64,000 nucleotides of DNA from Eledone cirrhosa. Lineage: Eukaryota > Mollusca > Cephalopoda > Octopoda > Eledonidae. Positions 43,504 to 55,000 of the stretch are shown here, one piece after another. Within the stretch, counting starts at the first letter, position 1. Each line of letters begins with the position of its first letter. A model generated the notes under the pieces. That model did no database searches, had not been told where the DNA came from, and was given only the letters and a program-made list of their open reading frames with translations. The stretch covers positions 202,107,196 through 202,171,195 of the forward strand of contig OZ024740.1 in assembly GCA_964016885.1 (NCBI GenBank). The letters run 5' to 3'. The translations under genes and the position numbers were made by a program.

Positions 43504-43691
43504 TACATAAAATTATAATGTAAGGTTTTTTTAAATAAATATAAACACTTTAAAATAAACAGCTTAGTATCATAACACTGGGGCTGTTTCATGTGGTTTG
43601 GTATCGAAAGGGTTAAACATTGGTCATCAATAGTCATTTGTTCTATAGAAGCAGTTCATAAAACAACAATCATTTATGTTACTATCTAGAC

Positions 43692-44612
43692 CAGAGGTTC
43701 TCAAAGTGGGCCTACTGACCTCTGGGTGGGGCGTTGAGAAGGTCTAGGAGGGCACTGGAGCCTAAGGGGGCAGTAGAGATGATAAAATCGTCAAGAGGGC
43801 CGAGGATGTCTTAGCATCACTCAGCAAGACCTTTGTCAGCCGCTCTCCAGATATCTATTTAAGGCTGTACATGGCTATGGTGCGGCCACACTTAGAATTT
43901 GCATCACCAGTCTGGAACCCCTATCTTGCTCAGAACATTGAGCGCCTTGCTTCCCTGGGCATGGATACATTGAAGCTCCGACGCCTGGCAACTGACTTGG
44001 TAAACACCCCAAAAAATTGTTAACCATCTTGCCAACAACAACCCTGAGTACCTTTTTGATTTCCATGTGTCTAACACACGTGGACATGCCCACAAAGTCA
44101 GAAAACAGCACAGTTCCCATGACTTTCGGAAACATTTTTTCACGCTCAGAGTTGCTGAAGCATGTAACTACCTGCATCAGTTGTTAGCTGTCGAGACACT
44201 GCATCCTTTAAGGCCTCCATGCTTCCCGAGATCCGCCAACACTACAGCTAATGTTCCCCCTCCATACACATACACACATGTATACCATGACTCATACACT
44301 ATTCACTTCACTGACATTTGTGTATTATTCTATGTACTATACATACACCTTTGACAAGTTGTAGTGCACCTGAGCACTTTACACAATAATTTCATTATTA
44401 TTATTATTATATGATAGTATAATAGTTATATTATAGTAAAATAAAAAATATATAATGTTTATTGATACATAGTATATATTATATTTATTATATATAAATT
44501 AACAATTTTATATATTATATCTTATTTATAATTTGTGTAGGCAGGTCTCTCTAGAAATAGGTTATTACGTGACCATGAGGAACTGATGGTCCCAAAAGTT
44601 TGAGAACCTCTG
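43692..44612. mobile_element. hAT-like non-autonomous element with a nested LINE
   Basis: Ends CAGAGGTTCTCAAA and TTTGAGAACCTCTG are inverted repeats of the type seen in hAT elements, flanked by TCTAGAC at 43685-43691 and 44613-44619 (7 of the usual 8 bases). Outside the nested LINE the body is about 270 bases and non-coding. Confidence 0.8.
43765..44409 (+). pseudogene. CR1/L2/jockey-like LINE 3' fragment inside hAT-like element
   Basis: A frame reading 'DIYLRLYMAMVRPHLEFASP' and 'VWNPYLAQNIE' is the thumb/C-terminal region of this LINE class. It then skips, by an apparent deletion, to 'RLASLGMDTLKLRRLATDL'. Small indels break the rest. The 3'UTR and (ATT)n tail match 41230-41376. Confidence 0.8.
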
Positions 44613-44774
44613 TCTAGACTATAAAAATAGTAATTTGTTATATTAACCAGAAAAACAAACATAACAATTTGTAAATTTTGAGAGATTTACTAAAATTATA
44701 AATTATCCAATTACTAATGAAGTAACTTAACATATTGTTCTTACTTGTAATTGTGTTTGGAAGATTGTAATATA

Positions 44775-44856
44775 AATAGGTACCCTTTAAAATGGGTAGT
44801 CATATTTCATAGAACCAGAGCTGGTTTTGGCTGGGTTGGTATCAAAAGGGTTAATG
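44775..44856 (-). mobile_element. TTAA MITE family 1, end fragment
   Basis: In reverse it begins TTAACCCTTTTGATACCAAC and continues with 'CAGCTCTGGTTCTATGAAAT', the family 1 left end. I could not place the other end. Confidence 0.6.
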
Positions 44857-44879
44857 GAACAAATATTAAATATTAATTT

Positions 44880-45800
44880 TATGCCAGGAGTTGTGATCAG
44901 CAGATAGCATCAGCAATGGAAAGACCGGTGAACACAATACTTCTTTCGTCTGATCTGATGATCAGCTCCTTTCTTTTTTTAAATATGAACAAATATTAAA
45001 TACTGACAAATATTTAATATTTAGTATTTAAATATTTAACCAACAATTTCAGTTATTTCTCTTCCAACTCTTCCCCTTAAATTTGACAATTAGCAAATTA
45101 GTAATTTATTAAATCCTTTCCCAGAATTCAAATTTATAATTTAAACAAATATAATTTAAATAATTAGCTAAACTAAAATATATAAATATAGCAACAAGAG
45201 ATATTTCAAGTAATTTTTCTCAGTTAAAACCAAAGTTAGACTTGCAGGAACCTAACGTAGACTTCATACTCATCATGGTGTCTTTTTGAGGCAATGTTTT
45301 ACAGTCAGATGTCCTTCCTTTTAGTTATGTCTTACAATACACATAGAAACTGTACCTATTTTAAACCCAATATACACAGAAAAACATATATATATATATC
45401 AACTCATATGTTACTTTTCTACATTCGATATATATATATAAATCTTGCTAAAAATTCTCAAAGTATTTTTAAGACTAAGTTATGGTCTGTGTTTAGCTTG
45501 ACAATTTGGTTCTAATTGTCTAAATTGGTCTTCATATTTCTTGTAAATGAAATTCCTTGTTTTCTTTTAACCATTATCTATTTGTGTAACTAGATCAACA
45601 AATTATATAACATTTTGCTTCTTTTATCTCTGTGATTGTTTTTCTATCACCTTGCTTCTTTTACTTGTATGTCATTGTAGCTTCCGAAATAAAATCATTG
45701 TTTCTCAACTTTTGACTCCTTTCTCTTGTAACTCTTCTTATTTACAACTTTTGACTCCTTTCTCTGCTGGAAGAATTTCTTGGAATTTGGAGTTTATTGT
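44880..45800. other. AT-rich non-coding stretch
   Basis: A weak hairpin around 44886-44971 pairs 'AGGAGTTGTGATCAGCAGAT' with a diverged partner. 'TTTGACTCCTTTCTC' is duplicated near 45713 and 45750. No gene is seen. Confidence 0.5.
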
Positions 45801-45807
45801 AATATTT

Positions 45808-46110
45808 TCATCATCATACATACATCTACTTTCCATGCTGGCAAGGGTTGGATGGGCTGTCACAGTCTGAGATGTAAACGGTTGGTTTAACCCATCCTGT
45901 ACATAGATTCTATATTTGGCTTGGTTTCTATGGCTGGCTGCTCTTTCTTATGCCAACCACCTTACATGAGTGTATTAAGTGCGTTTTTCATGACACCAGC
46001 ACTACCAGAATTGACTGAGTACATTTTTTTCGCAGCACCAATACTAACATTTTGAAGGATGTACTGGGTGCTTTTTATCTTGGCACCAACACTAAAGAGG
46101 ATGTCACATG
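45808..46110 (-). mobile_element. LINE 3'-end module
   Basis: A short '(ATC)n' tail, 'CTTTCCATGCTGGCAAGGGT' and repeated 'GGATGTACTGGGTGCTTTTT' subrepeats. The segment near 46095 ('AAAGAGGATGTC') also matches the 5' leader of the LINE at 405-3690. Confidence 0.65.
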
Positions 46111-46221
46111 CTAGGTGAGACATCTGGGATGAATCTGTTTCCCTGGTTCAATTGAAAGATCCCCTGAGATGAGATTACATTGATCTAAATGGAGGTGGTG
46201 GCCTTGATAAAGCAATAATAA

Positions 46222-46436
46222 TGATTTCTGATTGAGGCACAAAACCAACAATTTTGGGGAGAGGAGAAAGTCGATAAAATCAACTCCAGTACATTACAGG
46301 TGCTTTATTTATCAATCCTACAAGGATGAAAGGCAAAGCTAACCTCAGCAGGATTTGAATTCAGAACACAAAGGGACGTAACTCTATACCGCAAAATATG
46401 GTGTCCAATGCTCTACCAATACTGCTAATCCACCGC
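46222..46436 (-). mobile_element. tRNA-derived SINE, diverged
   Basis: Read on the minus strand it has a head 'CGGTGGATTAGCAGTATTGG', body 'TTTGCCTTTCATCCTTGTAG' and a pyrimidine-rich part before the tail. Confidence 0.8.
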
Positions 46437-47520
46437 AGTAATATTAATGAAGTGTCATGGTATTGTGACACTGCTTACTTGTTTTTAATACAAATTTCAG
46501 AGAGTCAGCCAGCTACATGATCACCTTTTACTCAAGTAACCAGGTTAGTCAGACAGACTTCATACAGTATTCACCATTTATTTATGGTCCAACTCAGTTC
46601 TTATTCAGACTTACTGCCCTCCTAGATGGGTTGTGCAATAACATTAAGTTCATTTCAGTGATTGGCATGCTTTCTACAACTGGATGCTCTTTCTATTACC
46701 AACTTAACAGAATGTACTGGGTGTATTTTATTGTGACACCAACACAAATTTTTTTAATCTTTACTTCCTTTCATAGAGCCTCACAATTCACTGAATCACT
46801 GCCTATCTACTATAGTGGATGTGAGACTAATCTTCCCTGGATAGAAAAAGTCTACTACAACTAACTTTTCTTGTAGTAGGAATGAAGTCAGTCCAGCAAT
46901 CCTATAAATTACTCCTACTTTACTGTCTCATTGCTACCCCCAACTCTGAACTCACAACTTGATCTATTCAGCATTCTGTCCTCTTTGTAGATATATTTCT
47001 CATAGGATATACTTTCAATCCTGCCTGTTTGGAATCAATGATTTAACCTGTTGGTGGGCACATATATTTTACACAGCTACAGTTGCTGTACCAAGTAAAA
47101 TGACTATTTTGATTGATAAACGTCACATCAATAAACTAGTAACCCCATCTAGTTTTGAAGTTATGAATGTTGGAAACAAGTTCATACATGTTAGGATGAG
47201 TTATCTCATCTGTGGCACAGGTATGCATACATGTTAAGACAAGTTATCTCGTCTACGGTACTGAAGAGATTAAAGACCTCCAATATATGTTCTAGATCAC
47301 CCAGGCTTTGTCATCCCACAGACTGAAGATCGCAATCTAACAAAGTACTAACTGCTCTTTGATAGATACATCTATCTGCTCTTGCAATGGATACATCTGG
47401 CTTTCTGGAGCCCCCAATCACCTCTCTACTCATTTAAATATAAGATACAAAGGTGGCTATCCTTAAGTATGAGTCCCATGAGGTGGAATGGCTCTTTCAG
47501 CACATCTTTCCTTGTCATTA
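46437..47520. other. Non-coding stretch with LINE-module and MITE traces
   Basis: 'TGTACTGGGTGTATTTTATT' near 46713 is a diverged LINE 3' module. A duplicated 'TACATGTTA(G/A)GA(T/C)(G/A)AGTTATCTC' near 47187 and 47228, ending in 'ACTGAAGAGATTAA' at 47275, may be a third TTAA MITE family starting near 47042. No gene is supported. Confidence 0.45.
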
Positions 47521-47521
47521 T

Positions 47522-48025
47522 TTAGGGCGGTTGACTTTGCCTTTCATCCTTACGGGGGGTCGATAAAATAAAGTACCAGTAATGCACTGGGTAATTGCTG
47601 GCCTTGTGCCTAAAGTAGAAACAATTATTTAGGGCGGTGGATTGGCAGTATCGGTAGAGGGTCGGACGTCATGCTTTGACGCATAGAGTTACGGCCCTTG
47701 CCATTCTGAGTTCAAATCCTGGCAAGGTTAACTTTGCCTCTCATCCTTACGGGGGTCGATAAAATAAAGTACCAGTAATACAGTGGGTAATTGCTGGCCT
47801 TGCGCCAAAAGTAAAAACAATTATTTAGAAGAAATAGGGCGGTGGATTGGCAGTATCGGTAGAGGGTCGGACGCCATGCTTTGCAGCAAAGAGTTACGGC
47901 CCTTTATGGTCCGAGTTCAAATCCCGCCAAGGTTAACTTTGCCTTTCATCCTTACGGGGGTCGATAAAATAAAGTACCAGAAATACACTGGGATAATTGC
48001 TGGTCTTGTGCCAAAAGTAGAAACA
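47522..48025 (+). mobile_element. Chain of three tRNA-derived SINEs
   Basis: One internally deleted or 5'-truncated copy (47522-47628) is followed by full copies at 47630-47824 and 47836-48025. The third is flanked by near-identical TTATTTAGA(A/G)GAAAT at 47820-47834 and 48026-48037, showing insertion in the tail of the second. Confidence 0.9.
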
Positions 48026-48095
48026 ATTATTTAGAGGAAATGCATTCACTATTTTGCTTGCTGGGACCACAAACCATTTGCAGGACACGCTGTGA

Positions 48096-48300
48096 TATAA
48101 CTACTTCTACTTTCTATATGAAGGGGAAGGGAAAGTCGTTTAAATCGACTCCAGTATTTACTGGTACTTTATTTTATCGACCCCATAAGGATGAAAAGCA
48201 AAGCTAACCGTGGCAGGATTTGAATTCAGAATGTAAAGGGCCATAACTTTGTGCTGCAAAGCATGGTGTCCATCGCTCTACTGATACAGCCAATCCACCA
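48096..48300 (-). mobile_element. tRNA-derived SINE
   Basis: Minus-strand copy from 'TGGTGGATTGGCTGTATCAG' to a diverged tail, in opposite orientation to the adjacent chain. Confidence 0.8.
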
Positions 48301-48383
48301 AAATCATTTTTGTTACAAAATAAGATAAAAAGAACATTGCAGGATACATACAAAATATTAGGTCTGATGTGTTGGATCTCTGT

Positions 48384-48890
48384 TGATTCCAAAGATGAGT
48401 GTTCAAGTTATTCAAAGAAAGTGGAACAGCCTGCTCATGAAATTAATTAACCCTTTAGCATTTACATTACTCTATATTTACTATGGTATTTTTATGGTAA
48501 AGGCTTTACCTCACATGTCTCACATAATATGGAATCTGAGATTTTGATATTTGTTTTGAGAACAATACCTTAAAATCAGTATGAGTGGCCAGTTTGAACA
48601 GAAAAAGGTGAACGAATTCTGGCCGGATACAGCTGGTTTAAATGCTAAAGGGTTAATGAGCATTCCACGGAAACATGCACCCGTAACATAATTCTCAGGG
48701 TGATTCAGCATGACACAGTGTGAGAGAAGACTGGCCCTTTGAATTACAAATACAATGCATTTGTGCCTACTGAGTGGACTGGAGCAATGTGAAATTATGT
48801 CTTGCTCAAGGACACAATGTGCTGCTGGGAATTGAACTCTTGACATTACGACTGAGTAGAACACCCTAACCACTAAACCATGAACCTTCA
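48384..48890 (-). mobile_element. Third SINE family, split by a MITE
   Basis: A tRNA-like head lies on the minus strand at about 48830-48888 ('TGGTTTAGTGGTTAGGGTGT', then 'GAGTTCAATTCCCAGC'). The body continues through 'TGAATCACCCTGAGAATTAT' and resumes at 48446 after the MITE. The same body segment flanks the large array at 51845-52003. Confidence 0.75.
48447..48656 (+). mobile_element. TTAA MITE family 2, complete copy
   Basis: Ends TTAACCCTTTAGCATTTA and TAAATGCTAAAGGGTTAA are perfect inverted repeats bounded by TTAA, with a 174-base AT-rich core. It lies inside the SINE above. Related copies are at 27705-28035 and 9121-9187. piggyBac-like mobilisation is inferred. Confidence 0.85.
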
Positions 48891-48929
48891 CAGAATATAA
48901 TAATAATTGAGCTGATTATTAACCTCACC

Positions 48930-49200
48930 AAACTCTTTCTCTGCAGTCACTTATGTGGTATCTTGGGCAAGGGTCTTCTATTATAGCCTCAAGTTGACCA
49001 ATACCTTGTGAGTGGAAGTTGGTAAGCAGAAACTGTATGGCAGCTTGTCGCGTGCACATGCATGCGTGTTAAGTTTGACAAAAAGAGATTGATAAGTACC
49101 AAACTTGAAAAAAATAAGTACTGGGGTCAATTGACTAAATCACATTAATGCCCCAGCATGGTCACAGTCCAATGACTGTAACCAGTAAAAGAATAAAAGA
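48930..49200 (+). mobile_element. tRNA-derived SINE, second family, headless
   Basis: 'GGGTCTTCTATTATAGCCTC', 'CCTTGTGAGTGGAAGTTGGT', 'AAGTACTGGGGTCAATTGAC' and 'CCCCAGCATGGTCACAGTCC' continue the family seen at 25645-25815. The tRNA head is lost. Confidence 0.7.
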
Positions 49201-49361
49201 ACCAACGTCCTCTATCATCTATCTGAAGCCTTTAGCGACCATGAACAAGTTATGAGCTCACCAAACTGTAAATATAAACAGGTTTGTTTAACAATATACA
49301 TATACACCCTCAGAACATTAAAAGACATATTACCACTTTTGGAATATTTCTAAATAGAAAG

Positions 49362-49690
49362 TGAATACATGTGGCCTATTGCTTAGTGTGTTAGGGGGTT
49401 AGTTTCTAGACAGTGAGGTGTTGTATCCTTGAGCAAGGTACTTCATTTCATGTTGATCTAGCTCATTCAGCTGAAAATGATTACCAGCAGCAATTAGGGG
49501 TTAGCCTTGTGATAGACTGGCATTCTGTTTTGGAGGAAATTTTGCACTTTCAGCCACTCAACACCGATGAGATTAAGATAAACTCTGGGATTCATCCAAC
49601 ATAACCCTACGATGAACTGACATACTGTTCTGGAGGATATTTTACATTTTCAGTCATTTAACACTTATGAGATTGGGATTCACTATGGGA
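49362..49690 (+). mobile_element. Third SINE family, other arm
   Basis: 'GGCCTATTGCTTAGTGTGTT' resembles a decayed tRNA head, followed by 'CTTGAGCAAGGTACTTCATT' and two 'GACTGGCATTCTGTTTTGGA'-like units, so part of the body is duplicated. Confidence 0.6.
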
Positions 49691-50860
49691 TTCATCCAGA
49701 CTGTAAGAATGGAAAAATGGATATAAAACAATAACTCTCTCACCCTTAGAAATAGAAATAGAAAGAAATAGTCTTGTACAGTTAGTGCCAAGTTTTATTT
49801 TTAGAAAACAACAATTAAAAAAAGAACACTCCTGTTTAACCAAGATAAACTATCTCCTGAAAATGTATCAAATATTTTTTTTTTGTGGGTGGGGGCTTCG
49901 CTTGCAAAAAATGAAAGACATAATATTGGTACGGGAGAGAAGGATGGGTGGTAGGTGAAAAAAAATCTAATCAAAACAAAAAAAAATTGAAATCAGGATC
50001 CATTAATTAGCAACAATTAATAATTTGACATGTTTAAAATGGTATTTTTTAGAATATTTTCAACCATTTGAAGAAATAATCTTTTACTGTGTGTTGGTAT
50101 TATTATTATTATCATTTAGAATAATAAAGTCCTGAGTGGGAAGAATCACCAAACGGCATAAATGAAAGCAACTAGATTCCAATCTCTAGGGGGAGTGATG
50201 ACTGGAGGAATTTTGTTTTTTTTAGTTTTTCTTCTGCCTCAAATTGTGGCAGTCTACACCATATCATACAAACACGTCCTTGGTGTAAAGCAATGTTATT
50301 TTACTATGATGTAAGTGTGTGTCTTGTAATTCTTCTCAGGAGAAACAAGCAACATTCTTGAAGAACAACATCAACCAATAACAGGACCACAGACAATTAC
50401 AGTATATACACAGACAAATGCACATATACAGACACTGAGAGACACGTATACATACATAGACACATACAAACACATATATTGGTCTCTTATGTTGTAGTGT
50501 AGTTAGATTTACAAAGGGAGGGGGAGTTAAAAAAAAAAAAAAAAAGGAATTTTTTAAAGGGATTTCAATGGTCTTTAGAATATTCCAGATGCTTTCAAAC
50601 AGTCCAAAGGAAAGAAAGGTGATTGGTATATGGTGGAATTTATACATCTTCATGTAGAAACTCCATGTAAGGACCTTTGTAAGGAGGAAAAGGAGGGATT
50701 TATACACCTTCATGTAGAAACTCCATATAAGGACCTTTGTTAGGAGGAAAAGGAAGAGAAGATATGGGAAATATATAATGAGAGCGAAAACTGTCAAAAG
50801 AAAGAAGATGATCATCAAATGAGACCAAGGTCACTAGTTTCCATTGTTATTTTCCTTATT
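49691..50860. other. Non-coding stretch
   Basis: A 60-base duplication, 'CACCTTCATGTAGAAACTCC' with 'AAGGACCTTTGT(A/T)AGGAGGA', lies at about 50640-50755. No gene is seen, and the open frame across 50336-50818 has no recognisable domain. Confidence 0.55.
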
Positions 50861-50867
50861 GATATAG

Positions 50868-51285
50868 ATACTATTGGCTGCTTGCAACTCCTGGTAGAAG
50901 GAGGAGGGATTTGAACTGAGGATGCCTAGAACCAGATCAGACACTGCAAAGCATTCCATCTAACTCTTTAATATTTCCATTAATCCAGTGCTCTGGGACT
51001 GACACTTTATTTATCAACACCAGAAGGATGAAAGGCAAAGTTTACCTCAGTGGGATTTAAACTCAGATCACAGAGAACCAGATCAGAAACTGTTAAACTT
51101 CCTGTCTGATATTTGAACAATTACACCAACCTACTGCTCCTGGACTGAGACTTTATTTATCGACTCCAAAATAAAAGGCAAAGTTGACCTTGGCAGGATT
51201 TGTACTCACAGTGTAGACAGCCAGAACAAATACTAAGGGATTTAATCTGACACTCTAACAACTCTGCCAATTTGCCGTCTATCAA
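50868..51285 (-). mobile_element. Three diverged SINE pieces
   Basis: Segments near 50868-50985, 50985-51140 and 51140-51285 each keep 'GATGAAAGGCAAAGTT(T/G)ACCT'-like or 'GGGATTTGAACTGAGGAT'-like parts of the common SINE on the minus strand. Confidence 0.65.
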
Positions 51286-51844
51286 AATATTTCAGTAAAA
51301 AACACAAACACAAACAAAAAAAGGACTTTGTTGATGTTAACAAGCAATGATTTTGTAGTCTTTGTTGTTGTAGGTTGTTTTTTTTTTTCATTTGCATAAT
51401 TACTCGGATGAAGATAATTGTGGAGAAAAGAATGTGAAAATTGCTTGTGATATTTTTTTATTATTTTTTTTTACATGTTGCACTGATTTATATGTTGCTG
51501 GCAATGTGGAAGAGACCAAACTGCAGATAAGCCACTTCAAAATAATTTAAAATAATAATAATAGAAGTGGGAAGGGGCCTGGGGGGTGGGGTGGGGCAAG
51601 GTGGGGTATCTTTAACCCGTTTAAGACTGGGTACACTGGATCCAGTCGGGTTCTTCATTATCTGACAACTGGTCACTATCATCACTGGAGTTTCCATCAT
51701 CATCATCACGATGAAACTAAAAAGAAAAAAGAAAAAAAGTACACATCAATATAATCATGTACCCAAGACTTACATTACTGTAATCATGGAATGTCAACAG
51801 AAGTAAAATGAAGTAAAAAGGGGGATGAACCTCCATCAGTTTCT
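51286..51844. other. Non-coding stretch
   Basis: T-rich runs and a G-rich segment (51575-51607). 'TTTAACCCGTTTAAGACTGG' at 51611 may be one end of a TTAA MITE, but no partner end was found. Confidence 0.5.
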
Positions 51845-52003
51845 ATAATGAGTGTTCCAGTTGTTTGATCAACGGAACAGCCTGCTTGTGAAACTAGCAT
51901 GCATTTTGTTAAGTATTTCACAGACACATATACCCTTAATGTAATTCTCAGGGAGAGTCAGCATAACACGGTATATGACAAAGGGTAGCCCTTGAATTTA
52001 CAG
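51845..52003 (-). mobile_element. SINE family 3 body at the edge of the large array
   Basis: 'GGAACAGCCTGCTTGTGAAA', 'TAATTCTCAGGGAGAGTCAG' and 'AGCCCTTGAATTTACAGGTA' align with 48422-48446 plus 48685-48755. The alignment breaks where the 30-bp array begins. Confidence 0.7.
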
Positions 52004-55000
52004 GTAGAGAGACACTGATGGCAGGGTGTAATGGAAGAGAGACAGTGGTGGTAGGGTGTAATGGAAGAGAGACTGTGATGGCAGGGTGTAATGGAAGAGA
52101 GACAGTGGTGGCAGGGTGTAGTGGAAGAGAGACAGTGGTGGCAGGGTGTTGTGGAAGAGAGACAGTGGTGGCAGGGTGTAATGGAAGAGAAACAGTGGTG
52201 GCAGGATGTAATGGAAGAGAGACAGTGGTGGCAGGGTGTTGTGGAAGAGAGAGAGTGGTGGCATGGTGTAATGGAAGAGAGACAGTGGTGGTAGGGTGTA
52301 ATGGAAGAGAGACTGTGATGGCAGGGTGTTGTGGAAGAGAGATAGTGGTGGCAGGGTGTTGTGGAAGAGAGACAGTGATGGCAGGGTGTTGTGGAAGAGA
52401 GACAGTGGTGGCAGGGTGTTGTGGAAGAGAGACAGTGGTGGCAGGGTGTTGTGGAAGAGAGACAGTGGTGGCAGGGTGTAATGGAAGAGAGACAGTGATG
52501 GCAGGGTGTTGTGGAAGAGAGACAGTGGTGGCAGGGTGTTGTGGAAGAGAGACAGTGGTGGCAGGGTGTTGTGGAAGAGAGACAGTGGTGGCAGGGTGTT
52601 GTGGAAGAGAGACAGTGGTGGCAGGGTGTAATGGAAGAGAGACAGTGGTGGCAGGGTGTAATGGAAGAGAGACAGTGGTGGCAGGGTGTAGTGGAAGAGA
52701 GAGAGTGGTGGTAGGGTGTAATGGAAGAGAGACAGTGGTGGTAGGGTGTACTAGAAGAGAGACAGTGGTGGCAGGATGTAATGGAAGAGAGACAGTGGTG
52801 GCAGGGTGTTGTGGAAGAGAGACAGTGGTGGCAGGGTGTTGTGGAAGAGAGACAGTGGTGGCAGGGTGTAATGGAAGAGAGACAGTGGTGGCAGGATGTA
52901 ATGGAAGAGAGACAGTGATGGTAGGGTGTAATGGGAGAGAGACAGTGGTGGCAGGGTGTTGTGGAAGAGAGACAGTGGTGGCAGGGTGTTGTGGAAGAAA
53001 GACAGTGGTGGCAGGGTGTTGTGGAAGAGAGACAGTGGTGGCAGGGTGTAATGGAAGAGAGACAGTGGTGGCAGGGTGTAATGGAAGAGAGACAGTGGTG
53101 GCAGGGTGTTGTGGAAGAGAGACAGTGGTGGCAGGGTGTAATGGAAGAGAGACAGTGGTGGCAGGGTGTTGTGGAAGAGAGACAGTGATGGTAGGGTGTA
53201 ATGGGAGAGAGACAGTGGTGGCAGGGTGTTGTGGAAGAGAGACAGTGGTGGCAGGGTGTTGTGGAAGAAAGACAGTGGTGGCAGGGTGTTGTGGAAGAGA
53301 GACAGTGGTGGCAGGGTGTAATGGAAGAGAGACAGTGGTGGCAGGGTGTAATGGAAGAGAGACAGTGGTGGCAGGGTGTAATGGAAGAGAGACAGTGGTG
53401 GCAGGGTGTAATGGAAGAGAGACAGTGATGGCAGGGTGTTGTGGAAGAGAGACAGTGGTGGCAGGGTGTTGTGGAAGAGAGACAGTGGTGGCAGGGTGTT
53501 GTGGAAGAGAGACAGTGGTGGCAGGGTGTAATGGAAGAGAGACAGTGGTGGCAGGGTGTTGTGGAAGAGAGACAGTGGTGGCAGGGTGTTGTGGAAGAGA
53601 GACAGTGGTGGCAGGGTGTTGTGGAAGAGAGACAGTGGTGGCAGGGTGTAATGGAAGAAAGACAGTGGTGGCAGGGTGTAATGGAAGAGAGACAGTGGTG
53701 GCAGGGTGTAATGGGAGAGAGACAGTGGTGGCAGGGTGTAATGGAAGAGAGACAGTGGTGGCAGGGTGTAATGGAAGAGAGACAGTGGTGGCAGGGTGTA
53801 ATGGAGGAGAAACAGTGGTGGCAGGGTGTAATGGAAGAGAGACAGTGGTGGCAGGGTGTAATGGAAGAGAGACAGTGGTGGCAGGGTGCAATGGAAGAGA
53901 GACAGTGGTGGCAGGGTGTAATGGAAGAGAGACAGTGATGGCAGGGTGTTGTGGAAGAGAGACAGTGGTGGCAGGGTGTTGTGGAAGAGAGACAGTGGTG
54001 GCAGGGTGTTGTGGAAGAGAGACAGTGGTGGCAGGGTGTTGTGGAAGAGAGACAGTGGTGGCAGGGTGTTGTGGAAGAGAGACAGTGGTGGCAGGGTGTA
54101 GTGGAAGAGAGAGAGTGGTGGCAGGGTGTAATGGAAGAGAGACAGTGGTGGCAGGGTGTAGTGGAAGAGAGACAGTGGTGGCAGGGTGTAATGGAAGAGA
54201 GACAGTGGTGGCAGGGTGTTGTGGAAGAGAGACAGTGGTGGCAGGGTGTAATGGAAGAGAGACAGTGGTGGTAGGGTGTAATGGAAGAGAGACAGGGGTG
54301 GCAGGGTGTAATGGAAGAGAGACAGTGGTGGCAGGGTGTTGTGGAAGAGAGACAGTGGTGGCAGGGTGTTGTGGAAGAGAGACAGTGGTGGCAGGGTGTT
54401 GTGGAAGAGAGACAGTGGTGGCAGCGTGTTGTGGAAGAGAGACAGTGGTGGCAGGGTGTAATGGAAGAGAGACAGTGGTGGCAGGGTGTAATGGAAGAGA
54501 GACAGTGGTGGCAGGGTGTTGTGGAAGAGAGACAGTGGTGGCAGGGTGTAATGGAAGAGAGACAGTGGTGGCAGGGTGTTGTGGAAGAGAGACAGTGATG
54601 GTAGGGTGTAATGGGAGAGAGACGGTGGTGGCAGGGTGTAATGGAAGAGAGACAGTGGTGGCAGGGTGTTGTGGAAGAGAGACAGTGGTGGCAGGGTGTT
54701 GTGGAAGAGAGACAGTGGTGGCAGGGTGTTGTGGAAGAGACACAGTGGTGGCAGGGTGTTGTGGAAGAAAGACAGTGGTGGCAGGGTGTTGTGGAAGAGA
54801 GACAGTGGTGGCAGGGTGTAATGGAAGAGAGACAGTGGTGGCAGGGTGTAATGGAAGAGAGACAGTGGTGGCAGGGTGTTGTGGAAGAGAGACAGTGGTG
54901 GCAGGGTGTAATGGAAGAGAGACAGTGGTGGCAGGGTGTTGTGGAAGAGAGACAGTGGTGGCAGGGTGTAGTGGAAGAGAGACAGTGGTGGCAGGGTGTA

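Larger units (their letters stand above)
42762..43616 (-). mobile_element. TTAA MITE family 1 with two nested SINEs
   Basis: Ends TTAACCCTTTCATAGCC and GGTATCGAAAGGGTTAA match family 1 in reverse orientation. Two SINEs lie inside with their own target duplications, so the MITE is older than both. Confidence 0.8.

Noticed and set aside
46517..46864. 115-residue open frame
   Set aside because: Part of it overlaps a diverged LINE 3' module ('TGTACTGGGTGTATTTTATT'), so it is unlikely to be a gene.
50336..50818. 160-residue hydrophobic open frame on the minus strand
   Set aside because: It spans a poly-A run, a CA-rich region and a duplicated 60-base segment, with no recognisable family.
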